Translations under genes and position numbers: made by a program
In this document: piece after piece, positions 1 to 9,993 of the stretch
Layout of the letters: every line of letters begins with the position of its first letter
Position numbering within the stretch: the first letter of the stretch is position 1
Assembly (NCBI GenBank): GCA_000729835.1
Contig: JFHB01000095.1
Span: 47,137-111,136, forward strand
Reading direction: 5' to 3'
Length of the DNA: 64,000 nt
From: Atkinsonella hypoxylon
Lineage: Eukaryota; Ascomycota; Sordariomycetes; Hypocreales; Clavicipitaceae
Notes under the pieces: generated by a model
The model's database searches: none
Told to the model about the DNA's origin: nothing
What the model saw: only the letters and a program-made list of their open reading frames with translations

Positions 1-2202
1 TACGCTTCACAGCTTCTTCCCATAGTTGTTTTCTCGATGGGTCACTATTCATGATTTGCTGCGGACTCAGCTCGACAATTTCTTGAAAAGCAACCACGTA
101 GATATCTGGCTGTTCTACACCGCCTGCAGAGCCGAACAGCCACGGGGATAGGTCGTGGCTGATTCCGTCTGTTCGACCATTCAAGTTGAAAGTGCCAGTC
201 CAGATGGTGATATTTTCTGAGGAGGTGAACTCGTCGCTCCGTTTGGCTAACTCCATCGAAACATGATCGCTGATGGGGTCGAACAAACGCACCGGAGCTT
301 GCTGTATCAGCCGACCCAACAACATATCTATTGTGACTTGCCTATATGGGTCGACAAAGTTGTTGTGATAGATGCGCTGCATTGACTTTCGCATGTCTGC
401 CATGGCACCCGCTAATGACATCTTGCCATGACGTGTGAATGATGACTTGAGAGCGCCAGTCCCAGCGTAGATTTTGGACAATGAATCGCCGTTGTCCGCC
501 CAGAGGCTGGAGTGTCTCACCCAGAAGTCAGACGCTGCATAATCACTTCTATGGGCCAGGAACGTCTTGACAGCCATTTGAGAGATGAGGGTTTGAATGA
601 GGTTAGTTCGATCTAAGCAGTCTAGGCAGTTGGTACGGAAGACTCCATCTTGTTGGAGGACAGGAACCATACGCCTGCTGTGAGCACCAGTGACGGTTTC
701 CGCTGAGTCGTCGGTTTCTTCAGCCAGGAAATAGGCAAAGCTATCCGTCGAGTGTTCAATATGCCGTTGAATATCCTTGGCAGCCTCGTATCCGGCCGGA
801 CCTTTAGTCTCAGCATGAAAGTCATAATGAGTGGCTCGCAGCAACGCATGATCGGCCGAGCTGTTACTCGGCTGACTGTAGGGGCAGTGGCGTATGGCAT
901 GCCGGTATAAGTCACTCAGCTCCACCTCGGCGGGTTTCGTATCGCTAAGAAGATTGATGATGTGAACGGCACCGTATATATGTTCCAGATCCTCGATATG
1001 TTTATTGAACGCGGGCTGTGTTCCTTCCTTAGACCGAGTGACGGTTATTTTCTGTCGGCCTGGCAGTAGATCGGCGGCTTGCTCCCAGAAGACCGGGACA
1101 GAGCCGCGGACTTGCACATAGGAGAACAAGGCTCCTGCTGGACTGCTAAATATGGTTTCTGTTTCCACAAAGTTGGCGACATGGCCATCGTCATCAATAC
1201 CCCTGGAATTGAATCTGGTTCCTGCGCGACGACACGACAGTCGAGATATCAGGCTGAGATAGGATGGCATACCATTCTTCGGCTGACGAATGGGCGATGC
1301 GCTCTGAGGAATGGTCATGGTTTTACAGAACCCCCGAGTTGCTGAAGTAAGTATACGGGAAGCATCGAGAGCTTCTCTTTCAGGAGGCATAAGATGAGAA
1401 CGGAATTCGACGAGTGGCTTGATCATGTATGAGTTCCACAGATAGGTGTCATCAAAATTGTCAATATCAAAGGAGTTAGAGTTGATGGACCTGTACAGAA
1501 AGATTAGGTATGATGTGAGTGGCACGGACAATGGCCGAGAGAAACTGACCGATGTTGTAACCGGTTGGTCAGATCAAAGTCGGTGCTGTAGTAGAAAGAT
1601 CCATTACTAAGAAGCTTCCGCAGCTCGTGACACGGATGCTCCATAGACACCTCTCGCCGGCCCAGGCTTTGACCATATCCCGCTTGAGCGCTGTACGTCG
1701 ACATGGCGTCTGATATATCGGGTTCAACTGAATCCAGAGGGACAACGGCATCGTAGTCTGCGCTACTCAAGCAGTAAAAATCGACCGAGGAGATCTTCTC
1801 GACCGTTTCGCCCGGCCTGATAGTAGCTGCCCGGAGGGCTTGTGTGATGACAGATAGGAAGACTTCACCATTCGCAGCGATGAGCCCCAACGTGCCGTAG
1901 ACCGGTCGTGGGGTCAAAGGTCTGTAGTCTTTCAGAAGCTGCCTGGATATCGGGGCAAATTCGACCATGCACTTTGCCACTCGCGAGTCTGCGCCGCCGC
2001 GAGATCTGACGGAATGTAGAGAGGTGACTGATCCATTATGAGGGGCATCACTGCTACTAGCAGCGGAACTGTATCGAAGAATGAGGGCATGCGAGGAGGA
2101 TACAATGGCGATGGAGCGACAGGGATGGTCTCTTATGTAGAGCTCGCTCGATTTCTCCGGCGCAGGAGCCTGCGTGGCCCACGAGCCTTGAGGGTGGTCC
2201 AT
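1..2202 (-). CDS. Synaptojanin-like phosphoinositide phosphatase (Sac1 + 5-phosphatase), 3' part off window
   Basis: About 714 residues of the N-terminal part are visible; the gene continues past position 1. The first exon (2202-1550) carries the start of a Sac1 phosphoinositide phosphatase domain (IAIVSSSHALILRY, GTLGLIAANGEVFL, GSFYYSTDFDLTNRL). A 59-nt intron (1491-1549) joins it to a long second exon holding the Sac1 catalytic loop NCLDCLDRTN (CX5RT, about residue 500, near position 625) and the start of an inositol polyphosphate 5-phosphatase domain (ITIWTGTFNLNGR, about residue 643, near 205). This order is that of yeast INP51/52/53 and synaptojanin, which dephosphorylate PI(4,5)P2 and PI4P at the plasma membrane and in endocytosis. 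The CX5RT motif is intact, so the Sac domain should be active (yeast Inp51 lacks this activity). The ATG at 2202 is the only in-frame ATG shortly before the domain; an upstream exon cannot be excluded. Confidence 0.9.
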
Positions 2203-3639
2203 TGCACGGGCGACAGCATTGGCAGACGGTCGATTGAGAAAGGAGGCAGGAAGCTAACTCTAGGCCCGCAAGCGATCCATAGGACGTATTCGATGGTTTC
2301 AGGAATATGGCGAGATTACGCACGCATGCACTTTTTGTTGTTGTCGTTGATAGATCCGAGACTAGCGTGGAGCTGTGACAAACTACCTAGGTAGCCAAGT
2401 TTCGAGAAATGACGTTTGATCGTCGCTCAGCCCCACGACGGCTCCCGACGAATTCACATGACTCCATGCAAAATACGGCAGACATCAACCATCTGCCGCC
2501 ATATGAAAGACTTGCAGAACTCTACTACAGAAGTTTTTGACTGCATTACCGCGCCTCGGTCGATAGTACTGTGTGTCCCCTGCAGATGCGCATCATGGGC
2601 CAAGAGCCAAGACTTGTCGTAGTCCAGTCCTCGTAATTTCATGAATTTGAGTCGGCATTGCAGTTCAGGCGGCCTGGCGAGAAACTGCAGGCACATGGTC
2701 GCGTTTTCCTAGTGCATCATACTACAGCATTTGAATCGTAATGTCCACCATGAAACAATGTCATTGTCGACGTCGATGGATTTAAGTAACCTGATGGCAG
2801 GCCATAAGATTAGGCTGAGAGTTGTTTCAAAATGCAAGGTTCGCAACGATGCGCTCGTGCTGTAGTCAATGAAATTGGTCGTGTTATTCCGTCAATGGCT
2901 GGGTTATATGGTGATAGTGCGAGAGGATATGAAGCATGGAAACTACCCGGAGCTTGAACGTTTATATTTCTCTCCTCCACATAATATTATGGAAGCGAGT
3001 CATAGGCATCGGAGTGATTTAACATTTCACTTGAGTTCCATATCAACCGTCTCTTTGTCGTCGGTTGAGCAGGTTTTGTTTTCTGCTGCAAAAAAAGCCT
3101 TGATCAAAATTTCGCTGGTGAGACACACCAGTCATCTTAGCTATACCTAGCAAGATGGTCGATCTAATTAAATGACGTAGCTTGAACGAAGCTTCAGATT
3201 TAAAAATGAGATCATGCTCCCCCGTTGGGAGAGCGTTCAGTCTCTTCCTATCATATGTTTTATTGGTAAATCATCATTAGCCCATATGGAGAAGGGAAGG
3301 AATCCCTTGTGGACACTTTCGTCAGAGCAAAGTCATATTAGGCGTAGGCGGCTTAGTCACCGGATGACTCAGCACAGACGTACGTACGTAGGGATACTGA
3401 GTTATTAAGCTCCCGGGTTGCCTGCGGCTAGCGCTTGTACAGAAAGTACCTATTCCATTCCACTTTCACCTGGTACGGCGCGAAATCCGCTTGAGTGTTC
3501 TCCATCCAGCCTTTCCTTTCGCATCCAACTTCACGACGCGCAGTCCAGCAGACAAATTCTCGAACCTCGGTCGCTAGACCTTCGCTCATCATCAATCGTA
3601 TCTTAAATTATATTTATTTGTGACACGCGATCAGGCATC
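2203..3639. other. Intergenic region between divergent phosphatase and PRP39 genes
   Basis: No supported gene. The open frames here are short and show no family signature. It should contain both promoters. A palindromic TACCTAGGTA word lies at 2384-2393. The stretch 3580-3639 just before the PRP39 start is AT-rich. Confidence 0.5.
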
Positions 3640-6013
3640 ATGAGTGAATTTGCTTCCTATGGAGGCTCTGAGGAGGAATACGCCTTGGTGCGCAAATATC
3701 AGGCTGAGGTGGTAAGTTGGCACTTTATGCAACGCAATGCTACCCTTGTCCCCTCGCTATCTGTCCGGCCTTGGTGTGACTGACCAGATATCTATTGGTG
3801 AGTATAGGAAGCCGATCCCGACAATTTCGAGAGCTGGGAAAATTATATCAAGTCCTGCGAGACGTTGGATGGTGGATTAAATAGGAATTCAAGCCCACAA
3901 GCTCTGGCTACTTTCCGCGACGCCTACGATCGATTTCTTCACAAATTTCCCCTTTTATTCGGGTACTGGAAGAAGTTTGCTGATATGGAATTCAACATTG
4001 CCGGCCCCGAGTCAGCAGAGATGGTTCGTATATGATGTCGTGCCCTGGAAATTTTTAAGCCGTTAACGAATTCCCTTAGGTATATGAGCGAGGATGCGCA
4101 AACATCACCAACTCCGTTGACCTGTGGACCGATTACTGTTCCTTTACGATGGAGACAACTCATGAGCCACAGATTGTTCGAGAGTAAGTATTGCATGGTG
4201 GTTTCCTTCCCTTTAACAAAGCCATCGACTTAGCATCCTATCAAGTCGTGCGTGGCCCCACGCGCGCTACGAACTCATCGAAAATCTCGCACGTCACTGT
4301 CGACGCATGTGCTGGTGAGATTCGCCTTCGACGGCCCTACTGAATCGGGATACTCTCTCTCACAATACGCAATAGGCTGTTGATACCCTGCTTCTCTTCC
4401 ACAGCTTCCCTCTATCCGCCTTGGTGCCGCTTCCCTTCGTCGATGATTTCAATATGGAGTCTCCTTGTTTTTACTAGTCACTTTCGTGGTCATAGCCCTC
4501 GTGTATTATTCTCCTCTCCCCATTAACAATCCATCAATACCCGCTCTACGAATGCATCAAGATCTAATATGGCGCTATAGCTTATTCGAACGCGGAGCCA
4601 GCCTCGTTGGCCTTGATTTTTTAGCGCACCCCTTTTGGGACAAGTATATCGAGTATGAGGAGCGACAAGAAGCTCAAGATCGCATATGCGCTATTCATGC
4701 ACGTGTTGTCCGAATCCCTCTACATCAATACGCACGTTACTATGAACGATTCCGCAATCTCGTGCACACTAGGCCGCTGAGCGAAGTCGTGTCTGCTGAC
4801 GTGCTAAACCGATTTCGAGCAGAGGTAGAAGCAGAGTCAGCTGCTTATGGAAGCGGCCCACGTACAGAAGTAGAGATAGAGAGGGATATTCGAGCGAAGA
4901 TCGATGCCATGTACTATGAGGTTTTTACCTCAACGCAACAGGAAGTGTCAAAGAGATGGACGTATGAGTCAGAAATTAAGCGACCTTATTTCCACGTCAC
5001 CGAACTTGAACACTCACAGCTGAATAACTGGCGCAAGTACTTGGATTTTGAGGAAGCTGAAGGCGATTTTGACAGAGTTGTGTCCCTCTACGAACGATGC
5101 CTAGTAACATGCGCCTTTTATGATGAGTTTTGGTTTCGGTACGTTCGTTGGATGAGCGCCCAAGATGGTAAAGACGAAGAAGTGCGCAACATATACATCC
5201 GAGCATCCATCTTTGTGCCAATCAGCCGGCCTGGCATTCGCTTGCAGTGGGCTTATTTTGAAGAGGGCGCTGGGAGAGTTGATGTTGCACTGGACATTCA
5301 TGCTGCGATCCTCATGAGACTTCCTGACTGTGTCGAGGTTATTGTTTCGTGGGCGCATGTACAACGTCGTCAAAAGGATTTTGAAGCCGCGATCCAAGTC
5401 TACAGAGATCACATTGATGCGCCAACAGTCGACTTGTACACCAAAGCTGCTCTCATAGCGGAATGGGCACAATTGCTGTGGAAAGCAAAAGGCTCAGCCG
5501 AAGAAGCAAGGGCCGTTTTTCTCAAGAATTCCCAATGGTATGGCGACAGCCTGGTGTTTTGGGAAACATGGTTCAAGTTTGAACTTGAGCAGTCAACTAC
5601 GGGCGAGGAAGGGAAGGAGACGGCTGAACGCATAAAGAAAGTGTTTGACGATTTCCTAACGAAGAGTCGCTTATCCATCGCTGTCAAGCGAGAAGTTACC
5701 CGAGAATACATGAACTATCTGATTCGAAGAGGAGGCCAGGAATCAATCAAGATTTTCCTGGAAGTGGATCGTGAGATGTTTGGGTAAGTGAAAGGAGACT
5801 GTCGTACAGAGTTAAGATTGCTAATTATGTTTTGACAGTCCCGTCTCAATATCAGTTGCTGCCAAGTCAGCCACTGGAGCCAAGGAGAATGGCGTTGCCG
5901 GCGGCGAGCTAGAGGACGCTAGCAAGCGTAAAGCTGAGTCGAGACTGCTGGCCTTTTATCAAGTACACGCAGAGCCGGACGCAACGGCCCAAGGAGCTGC
6001 AGACTTCAACTGA
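3640..6013 (+). CDS. PRP39: PRP39-like U1 snRNP pre-mRNA splicing factor (HAT repeats)
   Basis: Five exons: 3640-3711, 3808-4023, 4080-4183, 4581-5783 and 5839-6013, giving 589 residues in one frame. The protein is a chain of HAT (half-TPR) repeats, visible as recurrent W-x-x-Y/W-x-x-[FY] units (FESWENYIKSCE, LFGYWKKFADME, VDLWTDYCSFTME, HPFWDKYIEYE, LNNWRKYLDFE, DEFWFRYVRWM). The segment around LFERGASLVGLDFLAHPFWDKY is characteristic of Prp39, a stable part of the fungal U1 snRNP that helps select 5' splice sites in the nucleus. Length fits the family (about 600). The ATG at 3640 opens MSEFASYGG. The third intron (4184-4580) is 397 nt, about four to seven times the other introns here. The C-terminus is low complexity. 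Confidence is high for the family and good for all junctions. Confidence 0.92.
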
Positions 6014-6810
6014 CGAGTGTTTTCGTTACATAATTATACAATGTAGCGGTCGTGAGAAGCTTTGAAGAAAGAATATCCTGTGCATACACATTCATGTTAT
6101 AGCATAATCACAGCTACATGGCATTCTAGAGCATGTGGTGTTCTACATTTGTGGTCTGATGAGAGGGATTGGAGGTCTGAGGTATATGGTCCATGTCTAC
6201 CGCAAGATCTGGCACTCGTTCTCGGATGACCTACTCATTGCAAACATCCCTAAAGCTACGCCCTGGATATGCTCGCAAAAAGCGACAGTGGGAGAAGGAC
6301 AGCGTCGAAACTTGTGATCAGTAGTTCGGGTTTAGCGTCGTATCTGAGGGGATTGCGGTTTATAGGATTATATGCATAGACGGGGAGGGCAATTAGTCTA
6401 GGTCTAGAGATTTCACGGCCATCGTTCGAAACCTGAGTTTGTCGGCGTTTGATACTTACTTATAGCATCTTGTGTGCATGGTGATGACCTAGGCTTTCGC
6501 AAACTACAAACGGGAGGGCACGACTTGACGACAAACGGACACCTACGTGTGCCTTTCTTGTGCCTTTCTTGTGGCCCAGTCCGCTTTATCACCAATTGCT
6601 GAGTAGCTCGACCGTAAAATCTAACATGCAAACGCGGAATACAAACGGCACAAACGCGGTGGGTTAAATGTAGTCGGCCTTTCCATCCTTTAAATCTCTA
6701 AACTCAAATCCTTGGATATTCCAGTTAGGCTTCTACATCTGCATCAATTGCTACTACTACTGTTGGCTTTGACACCATCTACCTTGCCCTTTCTGTCCAA
6801 GGTCGCCAAC
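6014..6810. other. Intergenic region / upstream region of dynamin-like gene
   Basis: No supported gene. It holds the PRP39 3' end and the leader of the dynamin-like gene. A frame open from 6712 runs into that gene, but the ATG at 6811 (context CAACATGG) is the better start because the preceding residues are a leucine-rich run unlike a dynamin N-terminus. Confidence 0.4.
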
Positions 6811-9014
6811 ATGGTCGCGACGGGAGTGTCGCTCACGAGCCCTGATCGGCTACACAAGATCGATCAGCTTCGTGAGAAGAATATCGGCACTCACATGCCA
6901 CTGCCCCAGCTTGTCGTCGTTGGGGACCAGAGCTCTGGCAAATCCTCGCTTCTTGAAAGCATCACTGGCATTCCGTTTCCAAACGGACAGGGCCTTTGCA
7001 CCCGATATGCCACGCAGATTACCCATCGTCGAGATTCCGTTCAGGACATCGTGGTGACCATTATCCCCGCGCCAGATGCGACGGATGAAGAGAAGCAGAG
7101 AATAGGAGGCTATCGTCGAACTCTGCAGTCAACTGCTGATTTGCAAAGACATTATGAATTCATTCTCACCGAAGTAAGACTGCCCACCCTAGATATAGTT
7201 AGTAGTAAAGAACGCTGGCCCACTAAACACACTTGTGCTCTTCTTTCCAGGTCAATGAACATATGGGGATCAGGATGGGAGAGAACTCGGCCGGGAACAA
7301 GACATTTAGTCGTGATGTCCTCAAGATTGAGAAACGCGGCCCCGCCGAGGACTATCTGACCGTCATCGATGTCCCAGGTATTTTCCGAAACACCGAGGAA
7401 GGTGTCACGACGGAAGCGGACAAAGTCATGGTCCTTGACATAGTGGAGAGCTATATCAAGCAAGACAGGACTATCATTCTAGCTGTCCTCCCGAGCACTG
7501 TTGATATCATGACGCAGGAAATCCTCAACTTGGCTGAAAAGTATGACAAGGCCGGTGAACGTACTCTCGGTGTACTCACAAAACCAGATCTGCTCCACGA
7601 GAATAGCACAAAGGCTGTCATTTGTGATTTAGTCAATGGGAAGAAGCGTCCATTAAACCTGGGTTACTATGTCGTCAGAAACCGGGGCGCAGACGAAGAT
7701 GCCGCCGACGGCAGCAGCATAGACGACCGTGAACGGATGTTCAGACAGGAACCTTGGTGCCATTTGCCTCCGGACCGGGTGGGTGTGGTTGCATTGCGAG
7801 AGCGACTGCAAGATCTGCTGGGCTACATCACGGACAAGGCGTTTCCCAAGCTGAGGGCGGAAGCAAGAAAGATGCTCGCTGCTTGCAAGAAATCCCTCGA
7901 CGGCATGGGTGTCGCCAGGCAGACGGAGCGCGATCAGCAGATGTACTTGAGCGACATTGCTGGACACTTTCAGCGCGTCGTTCGTGGCGCCCTTGATGCC
8001 ACCTATTCAACCCACCCGGAGCTTGAAAGCGATGAGGTTCGCCTCATCACCGATATTGTGAATCTCACGGGGCAATTCAACGATGAATTTCTAGAAATGT
8101 CCAACTTTTACGACTTTCAGGGCGAGGACACGGAGCGACACGAGAAGGAAGAAAAACCGTTTCTAGGCTTTTCTGCGGGATCTGAATTGCTATCAAAGTC
8201 CTCGTGTCTTTTTCCAGAGCTCGACTCCATTATCAATACAGACTGCTGTACCATGACCTCTAAAGAGAACATCATGGAGTGGATCGGCCAGATATACCGC
8301 CGGTCTCGTGGCATAGAACTCGGCACGTTTGGAACAAGCGTGCTCGCAAGCGCGTTCCGAGAGCAATCGCGCAACTGGGAGAGCATGGTAACGTCGTACC
8401 TCAGCAGAGCCGTAGTGATTATTCACCATTTCGTCATCACCATCCTCAGCCAGGTCTGCAACGACTCTAAAGTCTTCGAGGAGCTCAGATCCACCATAGG
8501 GGACGACCTTCTAAGCAGATACCGAGCCGCGATGGAGCAGGCAAATTTCCTCGTCAGTCTGGAGAGGGACTCGAAGCCGTACACTCTGAACCCCTCGTTC
8601 AGCTCGGCACTGCGAGCGTTGAGGGGGCGCCGAATCGTGGAACCATTGGAGGGAAGCGAGAAAACAGAAGACGGCGAGGGTGAGAGGCGTTTCAGCTCGG
8701 AGCAAGTTCGACACTTTATGCAGCAGAAGTCGGTTGGAGAGGAAGCCGTTGAGGGCATTCACGACATCCTCAAGGCGTACTACAAGATCGCCCGGGAGCG
8801 CATCGTGGACAGCGTGTTCCGCCAGGCTGTTGATCATTGTTTGCTCACAGGGCCAATGAGCCCCCTGGGTCTTTTCTCGGAGAAATGGGTTCTAACCTTG
8901 GATAAGCAAAGCCTTGCATCCATTGCTGGGGAGTCGCGTATGGTTATGAATCGGCGGGAGCAGCTCATGAAGAAGGCGGTGGATCTGGAATTGGCTCTTG
9001 ACATCTTGCGATGA
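6811..9014 (+). CDS. Dynamin-family large GTPase, Mx-like
   Basis: Two exons (6811-7173 and 7251-9014) around a 77-nt intron encode 708 residues. The GTPase domain has all motifs: P-loop GDQSSGKSS (about residue 38), switch-I threonine in LCTRYATQI, G3 DVPG (about 160) and G4 TKPD (about 231). A middle/stalk region follows, and a GTPase effector domain ends the protein (from about HFMQQKSVGEEAVEGIHDI to the C-terminus). There is no PH or proline-rich domain. The architecture therefore resembles Mx proteins and the expanded fungal 'dynamin GTPase' family rather than classical dynamin, and the N-terminal TSPDRLHKIDQLREKNIG is unlike Vps1 or Dnm1. The family self-assembles and remodels membranes; the role of this paralogue is unknown. 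It lies on the same strand as the flanking PRP39 and acylphosphatase genes, without functional linkage. Confidence 0.9.
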
Positions 9015-9316
9015 AGCTGCTTGGGAGAAACTATGTCTGGTGGTTTTGCTTCAGGCAAACGGAAAGGGATAATATATCATGGACCAAGATGACATTTGTA
9101 CTAAATGCTATCAACACCCCAATGCTAATTCGTGCATCCGAGAACCAATTTGGTCTAGAGGAGTAAATGAGTCTTGATCAGATAGATCATCCGCACCTGC
9201 CGCGAAGACGGAAATCAAAATGCCCCACATCAGCAATGACTAGCATCATTCAGTAGTTAGTTAGTCCCATCTTCAACTCATCATCAACTCACCCCCAATC
9301 CAACCAGACGTGAACC
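9015..9316. other. Short intergenic region before acylphosphatase gene
   Basis: 302 bases with no gene. Includes TTAGTTAGTTAG and, just inside the next gene's first intron, CTAACTAACTAAC. Confidence 0.4.
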
Positions 9317-9830
9317 ATGGCCAGAAGAGTAAGTAGCTAACTAACTAACTACCGTCTGCGATCGCGCAACCAGCCACTCACAACCCCACCAGGTTTATTT
9401 CGTTGCCCACGGCGGCACCGTCCAAGGTATGCTCTCGCGCGCAGGCCCCCCAGACGCACCACTGACGCAAGTGAGCAGGCGTTGGCTTCAGGTACGCTTG
9501 TCCAACTTGAGAGCCGGAGAGCCTCGGCTGAACTAGTAGATACTTTACCAAGGGCAAGGCGGAAGAGTATGGTGTAACGGGGTGGTGCAGAAATACGCCC
9601 GACAACAAGGTATCTGCGTTTTCACACACCACCTTCATGTCATACATGCACCTTGTGAATACGGAGTTGACGCATCACAGGTCCAAGGAGAAGCGCAAGG
9701 CGACGACGAGGCGCTGTCTAAATTTCTCAAAGAGGTGGATGATGGTCCGCGACACGCTAAAGTCGTGCAGTTTACCCAGGAAGATCGCGATGTGGTCGAA
9801 GGGGAGATCAGCTTTTCTATACGCCATTAA
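9317..9830 (+). CDS. Acylphosphatase
   Basis: Five exons were reconstructed: 9317-9328 (12 nt), 9393-9426 (34), 9479-9491 (13), 9540-9609 (70) and 9681-9830 (150), all with GT-AG borders, giving 92 residues, the usual acylphosphatase length. The joined protein shows the family signature: VYFVAHGGTVQGVGFR with catalytic Arg20 in the phosphate-binding loop, then GVTGWCRNT with catalytic Asn38, GEAQG and DDGPRHAKV. The enzyme hydrolyses carboxyl-phosphate bonds such as acetyl- or 1,3-bisphosphoglyceryl phosphate in the cytosol. No single open frame shows the gene; it appears only after splicing, and the catalytic loop itself spans three exons. The stop lies 163 bases from the convergent PRP16 gene. 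Because five exons assemble a full canonical domain, the model is likely right despite the tiny exons. Confidence 0.88.
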
Positions 9831-9993
9831 TCGAGCAGAACAAAAGCCTGGTATCTCTGTTACGTTACCCAATGATGCATGAATACATGATACAATGCAG
9901 CAGACTTCTATCCGGCACGCTCCGTTCGATACATACATGTTAAATCATGTAAAAGAAAGAAGAAATGATGATGATGATGATGATGATGATGAC

